Shown: positions 1 through 10,700, numbered from the stretch's first letter. The stretch: 64,000 nt of DNA from Formicarius rufipectus (GCA_013399695.1 VXAU01003742.1:124001-188000); one strand, 5' to 3'. The notes: a model not told the origin generated them from the sequence alone. Translations and numbers: made by a program.

Positions 1-1613
1 CAGGTTCCAAAACCTCCCCACTCATACTCCTATGTTTTGTATGGCCAAGGATGTCCAAAGCACTGGCTGGGCACAGACCTTCCCTTTCTGCTTCACTCAA
101 CGCTCAGGTCTGTCTGCATCCAGCTAAGAAGTCCAGGTCCTTTCAAAATGAGTGACTCAAACTTCATTATTTCAATATTTTTCTTAAGACATTATTTTCT
201 CTCCAAGTCACTTATAAAAGCACTGTCTGGCCAGGAATCACTTCTTCCAAACCATAACTCAAAGCACTGAGAAATTCCATCTATGTTACACTGAGATTCA
301 TGTGAAATCCATTTAACACTTTTTTTTTTTTAACAGTTCTAGTTTCTCATCAAACACCTTACAGCAATCACTACCTCTGCTACTTCCAGCCATATAGGTT
401 GCAGACAATATTTATTTTGATTGGCATTAATCAATTCCCTTCTCACCAGTGTCAGGTGAAAGAATCCCTCTGTTTCCAGACACTGATGCCAGGCTCATCC
501 CATTTATGCTGCCTATTGGCTCACCTGCAGCACTCTATTAGCTCCCTGGAAACTCCCTAGTTTTCCAAGGCTTGTGGAAAAACACCAGTAACAGTAACAG
601 GCAGGTCTGCATTTCACTGAGCCTCACAGATTTTAATTCTTTTGAGAGGCCTAGTTTTGGTATCTGCAATTTTACCTTTTTTGTTTTGCTACTGAAATGG
701 AAATTATATCAAACACACCTTCTGCCTCTTCAAAAACAGAGTGCAGAAAACATTAACTGGTCCCCTCCAGTCAGAAATTTTATCATTTCCAGTCAGTTAC
801 CCTTTAGCTCCTAAAACAGCTACAGCTGTTCCTGTTTAAGCCTCTATACTTGGACAATGCCGGACAAGGTTTCTTCTTGTATCCTTCTATCCTCCTTGTC
901 TATTTGCCTCCATTTCCATCTCCAGGCTCATATCTGTCACTGTACACACACCTTCCCACAGGATACTATTTATTGCTCCTTTCATTCCTTTCTAAGGCAA
1001 ACTGTTTTTCTTCAAATTAGCACAGGCTTACTTCAAAGTAATTTTTTCCCTTCCATTTAAAAGATTACTCGTGGATTTCTAACCATTCATTTCCCTTTAA
1101 GTCTGCTCTCAGCATATTTAGCAGAATTATCTTCATCTTTATGAAAATGTGCTTTTTAAAGTACTCAGTATTTATAGCACTGCTTAGGAGGCTGGTTCCA
1201 CATGGGCAAAAATCCGAGTTAAGGTTACTTATCCAACCAGTCGCTAAGTGCTGTGACCAATTTCTCTGAGCATGTCAAGATGAAGCCCAGTTTTGATTTA
1301 CAAATGTTATTAAATTCTGTGCTGGAGGTTCCAGCTATTGCTTTCCAGGGCTTACTTGTTGCACAGTTTCTTACACAGGGTAACAGAGTTTCCCAAACAC
1401 TAGCACATAAAAATGCAGAGTAAGGCCCAGGTAGCAAGGTGCGCCACACTACAGGTGAAGCACACAGCAGGAACCCAGGAGGCAAATCCATACTGAGTAA
1501 AAGTGATTTGAGATTAACGCCAGGCAAGTTTCAGAGAGCTTTCAAACAAAAGCACTCTCTCTTTCTCCCGAACGCATGCTGGGGTCAGGAGAGCACAGAG
1601 CAGTTTTCCTTAC
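1..1613. other. NCOA5 intron, left edge of window
   Basis: AT-rich sequence with no exon that I can support on either strand. It should be intron of the minus-strand RRM gene, because the exon ending at 1614 has a good donor (GTAAGG) reading into it and no later exon is recognisable before the window edge. A run of twelve T lies at 320-331. I see no mobile element. Confidence 0.6.
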
Positions 1614-1721
1614 CTAATCTATACCCTTTATAAAGGCGACCCTTCTCACCGTCCAGAGCGGCCTGGACATCTTCTAGACGGTCATACTGCACGAACCCAT
1701 AGCCATGGTACATGCTGAGGG
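1614..1721 (-). CDS. NCOA5: NCOA5 second coding exon
   Basis: This 108-bp exon has acceptor TTGCAG (AG at 1723-1722) and donor GTAAGG (GT at 1613-1612). It encodes RRM strand beta-3 with RNP1 and the following helix, ending in YKGYRL plus one base. It joins the preceding exon in phase 1 to give KIRALSMYHGYGF, an uninterrupted RRM reading. Confidence 0.85.
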
Positions 1722-2393
1722 CTGCAAGAGTCAACAGCAGGGCAAGACCAGTTACAACCACGAGAGAGTGCTGACCCACACCTAACCCCACCAGCTGAAC
1801 TCCCAAAGGGGCTCTACCCAGCAACCACTATGGCAAGCTTCCTGGGAAGAATCAAATCCACCAGGATCAAAAGGCAGAGCTCAAAGGCTCTGATCAACTC
1901 TCTTCTGACAAGGCAGTGACCAAAATACAGCCCATGAAGTGACCAAGATTTGATTAAGAGGCTATGAAGTCACTTCAAAGAGCACTGTAACATCACACTG
2001 TGACCCCAAAAGCTAAAACATAGTTGATATATTTGCATTACATTTGAGCTGTACTGAAGGAACTGCTTTTCCAGAGAAAATGCAGGCAGAAAAAATTAGT
2101 ATTAAAAGGTCACTTTTCAGGAACAACATTAGTCACTCCTCTCATCATCATCAAATAGCACTTGACAACCATGGAGTGATATGTCTCATTGAAATCCCTG
2201 CCACAAAAAGCCATAAGATAATATACTAACCCCTGATTTTGCCATATTTTGAAAATATCTCTTCCATTTCTTCACGAGTCATGTGGTCTGTGGGCAAATT
2301 GCCGACAAAAAGTCTTCTCTCTAAATCCTGAGGGTTGGTGCTGTTAGTGAAGTCGCTCTGTTTGATGCTATTGCTCTTGCGTCCTCGAGCCAT
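1614..2393 (-). CDS. NCOA5: RRM-containing nuclear coregulator, probably NCOA5 (5' coding part, partial)
   Basis: Two minus-strand exons, 2393-2231 and 1721-1614, join in frame (phase 1) into a 90-residue N-terminus holding most of one RNA recognition motif. RNP2-like LFVGNL lies at residues 28-33 and RNP1-like HGYGFVQY at 60-67. It resembles the RRM of hnRNP C/RALY-type proteins (a KYGKI turn before RNP1, and GEKGR followed by GYRL at the end). The symbol rests on synteny: in vertebrates NCOA5 lies on the opposite strand immediately upstream of CD40, as here. NCOA5 is a nuclear receptor coregulator that acts in the nucleus. The remaining exons lie left of position 1. An alternative is a separate hnRNP C-like gene. 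RRM call about 0.95; symbol about 0.75. Confidence 0.8.
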
Positions 2394-2417
2394 TTTGCTT
2401 TCGTTCCAAATCCAACT
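2231..2417 (-). CDS. NCOA5: NCOA5 first coding exon
   Basis: The start codon is at 2393-2391. The 54 complete codons hold a basic, Ser/Asn-rich lead and the first half of the RRM, including RNP2. The donor at 2230-2229 reads GTTAGT. Upstream of the ATG is a pyrimidine tract followed by AAGAG, so the acceptor is probably near 2418 and positions 2417-2394 are 5' UTR. The ATG is chosen because the open frame upstream of it lies across the pyrimidine tract. Confidence 0.8.
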
Positions 2418-4849
2418 CTTCGCAAAAAAGAAAAATGGCCATGCATATAATTTCAATCCATGACATTAAAATTAAACTGGAACAAGATTAAACTTAACAG
2501 CTTTGCAGACTAGAAGCCCAACTGGGTCTGCTTGACGCAAACTTCACTCCAGAGAAATCTTAATACGAGGGACACAGAGGTCAGGCAGAAACGGTCACTG
2601 CAGCATTTTGGTTGAGCTTTTCTGTAATACTGAAAGGTAGCACACCTAATTATTTTGCAGATGGGTTTTAATGGTTTAACTCCAAACTAAGATACAAATA
2701 AAAACTGATTTTCCACTAAAACGCCTTAACCTTAAGCTTTTCAATACACCCATTGTTGTCACATCTAGTTCTTCAATCCACTGTCAAGAACTGTTGACAT
2801 TTATGCAATATTTTAATAAGCAGAAAGGAAACACTCATTGCAACATTGCATAACAGCAGCCAAATATTCCAATAAGGCTTGGAATGAGGCATCAGGAAGT
2901 ACTGCTGAAATCCTCCTAAGTGACCATACCTGGATCACTTCACTAAAGATGAAATCTCAGCTTTCTAAGTCCAGAAAGCAGTTTCTCACACACATCCCCG
3001 TTAGCCACCATACCCTTGTCCCCATGGAGAGGTCAGCTCCCACAGCAGGCGGGTCCACAGCTGGCAAATTAACCACCCCCAGGTAAGTTCTGCACCCTTT
3101 CTCACCTTCCCATGCTGCAAAAGCACATTCTCTTAGCCCACACCCCTGCACACAGCTGGAGCAGTCAGCAACATTCACTGCACAAACTCACCCAAAAATT
3201 ACAAAAAAAAAAAAAAAAAGCCCCAACAAACATTACCAAGCTAATAAAAACCACCACCCGCACAATTCAGACTTTCTGGCTTAAAATTCACCATCAGACA
3301 AAGCTTAATGAAATGAATAACCCTGAAACTTTCAAGATGAACTTGAAAGTTTGAAAACTATTTAATAAAGTTGTCCTTGTTCCTAAACATTCACCTAGAG
3401 GAATGCAGGATGGGATTTTCTGTTTGAAGCATGCAAGAAGCCTGGAAATAAAAAGCTGATGAAATTGAGTGTATGAACAGAAACTTCTCCTGTCAATCAT
3501 GTGATATCTATAACCAACACACTCCCTAGCAGCAACCTAGACTATTAAAAGTCATCTCTAAATAAACAAGTCAAATTTCCAGAAATACAAACCCAGTTTT
3601 ATATAATACTTTTACAACACTTAACTGGCATGAAAAATACATCTACTCCAGATCTGAGACATGAAATTTATTTATTCTTTAAAGATCAATCCACTTCACC
3701 TTTGTATGCCTCTTCCCATCTTTTAGGAAATCCTGCAGAGACAGGAGGCAGAGAATGGCTCCTTAAAATAAACTACTAGATCACGGAAGAGGAAGAAAAC
3801 AACAAAAACTAAACAAAATCCATTCTATCACTTTTGCCCCAATCTTCCTTCAAGTTTGTCCACACACACAATTTTATTCTTCCCATCAGAAGCACCAAAT
3901 TCCATCACATCTTCCTGTATGGTAGGATTGGATTTCTATTCCACAACTGCAGCTCAAGATTTCAAGAGCTGACAGGAAAAAAATCTTTCAGAATTCCCCC
4001 AAAATGATAAAGTGGCAATAAAACACAGAAGGACCAATCTAGCCCATGTTTCCATTTGGAGCAGGATGCAGTGGTCATGGCCTTCTCCAGCTCTGTGTAA
4101 CAACACCAGGGAGAGGAGCACAGAGCCCCTGCAAACACCTGCTCGAGCCACATCTGTGTAGGCAATCCTGGGGTGTTACAGACACACAGCAAACACATGT
4201 CAAACAGGCCCATAACTGCTGGTGGAGCACCTCACTTTCAACATAAAAAGCAGTAAAAAAATTCCCTTTTCTTTTCCTTAAGGATGGGGAAAGGGAGATG
4301 GCAGTTGAGGAAGAGGGTGTAAGAGCTTTCCACATGAAGAAACACAGGTAGCTATTTTCCCACTTCAAAACAATCAATCCCAAACACTCATCTGAGTTGA
4401 GTTACTCCAGAACTTCCATCTAAAAGCATTTCCTGGTTCTTCCCATCTCCCACTCGGCAGATCACATAATTAAGAGTCATTTAGTGATCATAAGACCAGA
4501 ATAAAAGAATGTTGTCCCAGTCCTGGCCACGCTACACCAAACGAACAACTAATTCCCACATCAAACATTTTCGTAGGAGTTCAGCCACAGAGGCACCAGG
4601 GCAGCTTAAAAGTGCCAATTCCCCGCGCAGAAACCGCAGCTCCTACGACAGGACAGCCCAGGGCAGCTCATGTGCCAACAAATTCACCGGAAATTAATTA
4701 AAGCCACATCTCTAAAAACCTTGTATTTATAACCAAAGTTGTTTATTAATAGCGCTACAGCTTCAGGAAGCAAACTCTCTGCTGGAGTGGGACACTGGCA
4801 CTAATTTGCCACAAGCGAAGCACGACACAACTTTGCAATAAGTCCGCAG
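2418..4849. other. AT-rich presumed first intron of NCOA5
   Basis: No coding sequence that I can support. It holds a run of 17 A at 3203-3219 and scattered AT-rich unique sequence. It would be the first intron if transcription starts in the CpG island to the right. An AATAAA reading on the minus strand sits at 4747-4742. Confidence 0.5.
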
Positions 4850-5505
4850 GCACGGCATTAACAGCCGGCACCGAGAGCTGAAGGCAGCGGTGCCGAGGAG
4901 CCAAACCCTCCCAAAACCCGGGCGGGCCCTCCGGGGGCAGCGCCAGCACCGCCCGCACGGTAACGCGGGGAGCGCCCCCGCCTTCCCCCCGCCTCGAGAA
5001 CGCGAGCGGCCCCCGCACCGCTCCGGGCCCTGCGCGGCTCCCGGTGCGGCGGGGAGGGACGCCCAACTGGGCGCTCCACGGGCGGCCGCCGCTCCCACCC
5101 GGGCCGTGGCCACTCTCCTCGCGGCTCCCCCGTCTCCGCCGAGGCCCAGGCGCTGCCAGCGCCGCTCTCCGGCCGCCCCGGGAGCCGCGGCGGTGCCGCG
5201 CTGCCCGGACGCGAGGCNNNNNNNNNNNNNNNNNNNNNNNNNNNNNNNNNNNNNNNNNNNNNNNNNNNNNNNNNNNNNNNNNNNNNNNNNNNNNNNNNNN
5301 NNNNNNNNNNNNNNNNNNNNNNNNNNNNNNNNNNNNNNNNNNNNNNNNNNNNNNNNNNNNNNNNNNNNNNNNNNNNNNNNNNNNNNNNNNNNNNNNNNNN
5401 NNNNNNNNNNNNNNNNNNNNNNNNNNNNNNNNNNNNNNNNNNNNNNNNNGGTGTGGCCGCTGGGTGGCGCTACCGGACCTCGCGTGGGGGAGGCAGAGGG
5501 CTCAG
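4850..5505. promoter_or_regulatory. CpG island with assembly gap; probable NCOA5 promoter
   Basis: From about 4850 the base composition jumps from AT-rich to very GC-rich with dense CpG. The position upstream of the minus-strand RRM gene suggests its promoter and noncoding first exon. I could not place the first-exon donor. It may lie in the N run, which covers 5218-5449. Long open frames across this island on both strands are composition effects. Confidence 0.6.
5218..5449. other. Assembly gap (N run)
   Basis: There are 232 consecutive N in the core of the CpG island, consistent with a GC-rich stretch that was hard to sequence. The true length may differ. Confidence 0.99.
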
Positions 5506-6240
5506 GATTGGGATAGACCGGAATTGGGAGCGGGATCAAACTGGGATGGACAGGGATTGGGATAGACCGGTGTTGGGAGCGGGATCAAACCGGGATTGAT
5601 AGGGATTGGGATCAGACAGGAACTGGGACTGGGATCAAACCGGGATGGACAGGGATTGGGATCAGATCGGGATTGGGACTGGGATCAAACCGGAATGGAC
5701 AGAGATTGGGATCAGACTGGGATTGGGACCAGGACTGGGATCGGACCGGGACCAGGATTGGGATAAAACTGGGACTGGAATCAGACTGGTACAGGAATCA
5801 GAGTGGAATTGGGATCAGACCGGCATCAAATTGGGATTGGGATCAAACCAGAAGCGGGATCAGGCCGGGACTGAAATCAGACCGAGGACGGGATCGGACC
5901 TGAACCAGGACCGGGATCAGGATCGGGATCAGACGGGGACAGGGATCAGGCCGGGACTGAAATCAGACCGAGGACGGGATCGGACCTGAACCAGGACCGG
6001 GATCGGGATCGGGATCAGACGGGGACCGGGATCAGGACCGGCTCTGGGTCCGGGGTCGAGATCAGTCGGGATCAGATCGGGAGCGGGGTCAGGATCAGAC
6101 TGGAACCAGAAGCGGGACTGGGATCGGACGGGGACCGGGGTCGGGACCAGACCGGGACTAGAAACAGACTGGGATCGGGATCAGAATCAGATCGGGACCG
6201 GGAGCGGGGCTGGGATCAGACGGGGACCGGCGTCGGGTCG
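5506..6240 (+). repeat. G-rich minisatellite (GGGAT/ACCGGGAC type) with higher-order periods
   Basis: About 735 bp built from short variants of GGGATTGGGATCAGACC and GGGACTGGGATC. Two larger periods are visible. GGGATCAAAC recurs at 5532, 5581, 5631 and 5681 (49-50 bp apart), and a block starting GGGATCAGGCCGGGACTG recurs at 5856 and 5942 (86 bp). GGG triplets every few bases make the plus strand a candidate for G-quadruplexes. Open frames through it are repeat artefacts. Confidence 0.9.
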
Positions 6241-7003
6241 GGACCAGAGCCAAGAGCTCCCCACTCTGCTCAAGGGTCGGGGTCCCCGAGCCGCCCCAGC
6301 CGCGGGGCCGCCCCGAGCAGCAGCTCCGCACGGCCGTGCAAGCACGGGCACCGGGGGGTCCCGCAGGGACCCCGTCTGAGCAGCTCCTGCCGCCCGGGGA
6401 GCACCGGGTCCCGCTGCTCACAGCCGCAGGTGACCCTGCACCGCCGCTGCCCCGGGGCCACCGGGACTTCCCGCGGGAGCCGAGCCCAGAAATCCCCTCC
6501 CTGCCGCTGCCACCTCCCTCTGCCCCGGAGACTCCCCCGAGACCCTTTGTGCTCCCAAGCGAGTCAGTTCTGGGAAGTGACATCGCGCTGGGGAATCCAG
6601 AGCACGAAGAATCCCAAGCACGAAGAATCCCGCTGGCCCAGAGGAGCACACTGCCCTCCTCCTCTGGAGCAGCTGTGACCTGGCAATGGCCACATGTGGC
6701 CACGGCCGTGACTGTGACTGGACTGCAGGGTGTCGTCTCAGGCATCGTGGCACTGTGGGTACAGTGTGACTGTAAGGGGCAGGGTGGCAGTGCCATCTGT
6801 GACCGGGGCACCGAGGGATGCTGAGGAGCTGCCACTCGCTGCCTGGCCACCACAATGGAACCGGAGTTCAGGGAACATCTCCGGAGCAGGCAGGGAACCT
6901 GGAACTTCCCTGGGGCCTGCTGGGAACCCCTCTGGGGAACTGAGACGGAGGTACAACCAGGCCCTGGTACTGTTGCCCTTCCCCTTTCAGGGTTGACGTG
7001 TTT
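6241..7003. other. GC-rich spacer between the two minisatellites
   Basis: Unique GC-rich sequence with no gene that I recognise. It includes a 16-bp tandem duplication (AGCACGAAGAATCCC plus one base) at 6601-6616 and 6617-6632. It may be upstream regulatory DNA of CD40. Confidence 0.5.
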
Positions 7004-7320
7004 GCGGGGACTCCCCAGAGGCAGGGGCTCATGGTCACTGTGGGGACTCTCCGGGGTTGCAGCCATAGGGGGCTCTCCATGGCCACAGCTGCGAGGGTTG
7101 TCCAGGTTCATTGCCAAGGGGGCTCTCCATGTTCATATCCATGGGGGACTCTCCATGTTCACTGCCATGGAGGCTCTCTGGGTTCATATCCATGAGGGCC
7201 CTCTGGGTTCATATCCATGGGGGCTCTCCAGGTTCATATCCATGGGGGCTTTCCGGGTTCATCGCCAAGGGGGCTTCTCCAGGTTCATCACCACAGGGGC
7301 CTCTCCAGGGCTCAGCCCCG
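7004..7320 (+). repeat. About 25-bp minisatellite carrying NF-kB consensus sites, CD40 promoter
   Basis: About twelve diverged copies of a 24-26 bp unit made of GGGGGCTCTCC followed by AGGTTCATATCCAT or variants. Seven copies or near copies hold an exact GGGRNYYYCC word, starting at 7007 (GGGACTCCCC), 7043 and 7145 (GGGACTCTCC), 7069, 7119 and 7220 (GGGGCTCTCC) and 7245 (GGGGCTTTCC). Other copies have decayed words (about 7171, 7197, 7270 and 7296). The array ends about 345 bp before the CD40 start codon. Mammalian CD40 is NF-kB responsive; use of these sites here is inference. Confidence 0.85.
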
Positions 7321-7360
7321 AGGGGCTCGCAAAGGTTGCGGCTCTGAGCTGCCGCTGGGA

Positions 7361-7402
7361 GAAAAAAAGAAGTGAAACTCGAAGCTCCTGCCGGGGCGGG
7401 GG
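7361..7402 (+). promoter_or_regulatory. Candidate CD40 proximal promoter: IRF/composite element and GC box
   Basis: An IRF core AANNGAAA (AAGTGAAA) lies at 7370-7377. With its flank it reads AGAAGTGAAA, one base from the PU.1-IRF composite element GGAANNGAAA. A GC box GGGGCGGGGG lies at 7393-7402. I see no TATA box. The setting fits a TATA-less promoter of a gene active in B cells and antigen-presenting cells. Confidence 0.45.
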
Positions 7403-7632
7403 GGCTGCAGAGGCGCTCCCCTCTCCTCCCCGCGGACCGCGGCTGCCCCCTGCCCCTGCCCCAGTCCATGCCCATGCTCGGGGGTCCCGGTGGGCAGTGC
7501 CCTTGCCGGCAGCCCGGGTGGGCAGCGCGGGGCTCGGAGCTGTGCCCGGGCTCGAGGGGGGCGGCGGGGAAGCCCCGGGAAGGGCGGCCCAACGCCCCTT
7601 CCTGGGCGGGAACGGACCCGGGGCGTTCTTAG

Positions 7633-7650
7633 GGCGGCGGCGGCGGCGGC
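7633..7650 (+). repeat. (GGC)6 in CD40 5' UTR
   Basis: Six perfect GGC triplets start 32 bp before the CD40 start codon, probably within the 5' UTR. Confidence 0.8.
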
Positions 7651-7664
7651 GGGGGCTGAGCGCC

Positions 7665-7712
7665 ATGAACCGGCGGGGGCTGCTGGCGCTGCTCTGCGCG
7701 GCGCTGCTGGCC
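7665..7712 (+). CDS. CD40: CD40 exon 1: start and signal peptide
   Basis: Sixteen codons, MNRRGLLALLCAALLA: a basic n-region and a leucine/alanine hydrophobic core. The donor is GTGAGT at 7713. The ATG lies in GCGCCATGA after the (GGC)6 tract, and no better upstream start joins the downstream exons. Confidence 0.93.
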
Positions 7713-10700
7713 GTGAGTGGGGCCGCGACGGGGGGGTCGGGATGGGGCACGGAGCGGGACAGGGAGCGGGGCAGGGGCAAAGGTTGGAGACTCCCTCCAT
7801 CCCGCCCGGCTTTCCGGGAAGGGGTACGGTGTGGTGCCTCCAGCCCGTCCCCTCGGAGGGTAGCCCCGGGACCCGGCAGCGCTGCCGGGCCGGGCTGAGT
7901 GCGCCGCTCCGGGCTCCGCCGCGGCGGAGGAGCGGGCTTGGGCTGGCCGTGCTCCTCTCCAGGTCCTTGCGCTCACTCGCTTTCGCTTTCCCCCGAGGGC
8001 GCGGGCCCGCCAGTCCAGCCCTGCCCTGCGCCGGGCCGGGGGTCCCCACGGGCAGCAGTGAGTCCCGGGGCTCTCGGCCCGGTCGGGGGGAGGCTCTGGA
8101 ACCGGCTGCCTGCGCTCCTTTCACTTCCCCTCTGGGTCCGTCTGCGGGCTCGGGCATCCCCGCTCTGACTGCGCCGGGGCACACGGAGGTCGGCAGCGTC
8201 CGGCCGTGTTGGGTGCTCGTCCAGGGCACCCTCGACTCGGCTCTTCCTTGCCTGCTGCCCACCGCCCCGCAGCTCTCTCGCTCCCGAGGTGTGCTAGATC
8301 CCCTGTCCCGCTCCTCGGGATACTGGGGGTGGGCAGCGAGGGGCTGGCTCTGTCCGAGGGGCGATGCTGTGGATGCCCTCCTGCACCCCGGCTGGCCCAA
8401 GGGCTCGTTCCCTGCTCCCTCCCCACCCTTCCCTGTGCAGGCAGTCCCCTGCCAGGAGGCGCAAGGCCAGGCCCTGGCAGACTTTGCATGGACGATGCGC
8501 TTGCCTGGGGCTTTCCTGTCCCTCAGGGGCGGTGCATCAGCCTCGGGAAGGGTCTGTCAGCGCTCTGGGCACGGAAGCTCAGTGAACGCTGCTCCCTCAG
8601 CTTGGTACCACAGCACTGCTGGCAGTGGTGATGTGCAATCACCGTCTGGTAGGAAATCTGTGGAATGGTGGGGCCACCCTACCGGAATCTCTGCCACTCC
8701 ACTTCAAAGAGAGCACTGATGGCATCAGGCAGTGGGTGACTGCTGCGGTCTGTGGTTACTGCAGGCGTGGGAAGAGTGATGTGAGGAAACCCTCACCTCG
8801 GGGTGCAGGTTAGCGCACACAGTGCCTGTGGAAGCATGGGGGCATGGAAGCACTGGATATGAATTCACAGGTCTTCTTTCTTCCAGTGCTGGGAGCCTGG
8901 TGATGCCTTAACGTGCTCTGATAAGCAGTATGAGTACAAGGGCAAGTGCTGCAACCGTTGTCAGCCAGGTATGGAAACCCCTTCCTGAGGACTTTGTGGC
9001 TGGGCTGTGCTGTGGCCCACTGCCTGGCCACAGCAGGGCAAGCCCAGCTCGGTGTGACTGAGCCCATCCACCCCATTGCCAGCAGTGCTGACAGCTTCCC
9101 CTCCCTGTGTCATCTCAGTGATAGAGCAACTGGGACCTCGTGGGTGCTCTCGGAGGCCCCCTAGACCTCATCAAATCTGCCAAAGTTCTCTTGGGACTGT
9201 CTGTGCTCTTGCAGCCACAGGACCGCATGGTGAAGGCAGCTTGCTGGCAGAGTGCTGCCACTGGCACTAGCAAATTGTGATAGTGTTTGCCAGCTCCTAC
9301 TGTCATTGTCAGTTTTTTTCCCAGTCCCTGGAGTGCCCCACTGCCCTCCTTCCCTGACTTGGCCCTGCAGCATGTGCAGCCAGCAGGCAAGCTGGCCCCT
9401 GCAGCTCTTGCTACCCAGCAGAAAGGTGCAGCAGTTCCACTGTCTGCAGATGCCAGTGTTCCCCTGTTCTGCTGGCAGAGATGCTACCTGGAAAGAGGGT
9501 AAACCCCCTTGCCCCCTCCTCACTGGCCTCTATTGCAGGGGAAAAGCTGGTCTCCATGTGTGATAAAACAGAAGACTCTGTCTGCACCCGCTGTGAGAGT
9601 GGGCACTATCAACCGAGCTGGACCAAGGAGAAGCACTGTGCTCCTCATGACATCTGTGAAGACAGTAAGTGCTCTCTGAGCCCACTGGCTCCAACCCATG
9701 GGGACTGCAGGGGCTGGTGTCCCACCATGTTCACCTGCCCGGTGTCTCACCTTGCCCATGCTCCCTTTGCTCAGATGCTGGCCTCATGGTGAAGATGCAA
9801 GGAAATGCAACACACAACACAGTGTGCCAGTGCCAGGCTGGCATGCACTGCTCAGACATCAGCTGCCAGACCTGTGTGGAGAACCAGCCCTGCAGGCCTG
9901 GCTCTGGCTTCGTAGCAGGTGAGTCTGACAAGCTGTTGCCTCTCAACAGGACTGATGCCCTGGCAGCCCTGATCTCAGGGGGTCCAGGGAACAGGGGCTG
10001 CCCCCAGCAAGGTGCCCCTCATAAGGCACTGGGAGAGTTGTGCCTGCTGCTGCCTGACAGCATTGCCACAGGGTGTGCTGCCTGCCCTCCTGGTCTGAGC
10101 AGCCCATTGCCCCCCACAGCCCCTACTGACCTTTCTGCCACCTCTGCTCCTCTCCAGCTAAGGCCATGGAAAGGAAGTCATCCCCATGTGAACCCTGTGC
10201 AGAAGGCACCTTCTCCAACATTTCATCTAAAACTGAGCCATGCTATCCCTGGACAAGGTATTGTCTGAGTGCTGACCACATCCTTCCCCCAGCCCCAGTG
10301 AGAACATCCTCTGCTGCCAGTCTCTTTGGCAGTCTTGGGGACTGGGTGGCTGGGCTGGTCTCTGAGGGACACATCATCTGGTTGGTGTAGGGCTGGACCG
10401 AGAGGAGCAGGGCTGGGAGCAGGTGAAGTTCAGGCCAGCATGGCTTAGGTTGAGGCAGAGAACCAGGCCCTTGTGACTGTCCCTCAGTATGTGCACAGAG
10501 TGCTTGCTTCCCCTTCAGGGGTATCCATGCTGTCATCTGCACTGGGGGCAAGGAATGAGGGGTTAAAGGGATGCCTATGCCCTGCTCAGCGTCTCCCTCC
10601 CAGTAGTCTCCATGGCTGTAGTCATCAGTCGAGGCACAAGCCCTCTCCATGGGGAGTCTGGCTTTGAGGATGCCATGAGCTGGCAGGTCATCCCTGTCTT

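Noticed and set aside
1225..1527. 100-codon minus-strand frame as a further NCOA5 exon
   Set aside because: No RRM continuation, no NCOA5-like sequence and no acceptor in the phase needed after the exon ending at 1614.
3203..3219. A-run as the tail of a retroposed gene copy
   Set aside because: No coding or repeat similarity upstream and no target-site duplication visible.
4742..4747. Minus-strand AATAAA as the end of a separate short gene from the CpG island
   Set aside because: The upstream frame is the composition artefact described above; without transcript data a chance hexamer is the simpler reading.
4763..5539. Long minus-strand open frame (258 codons) across the CpG island
   Set aside because: It reads through 232 N and is otherwise low-complexity Ala/Arg/Gly/Pro typical of any frame in a CpG island.
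5606..5989. 127-codon plus-strand frame rich in Asp, Gly, Ile and Trp
   Set aside because: It is a direct translation of the minisatellite; its periodicity follows the DNA repeat, and there is no start context or neighbouring exon.
7004..7320. Direct repeats resembling a CRISPR array
   Set aside because: Units are head-to-tail with no unique spacers, diverge gradually, and lie in a vertebrate genome; this is a minisatellite.
6158..8400. Several 300-codon frames on both strands around the CD40 promoter
   Set aside because: GC-rich stop-poor sequence. They cross the minisatellite and CD40 intron 1 and contain no recognisable domain.
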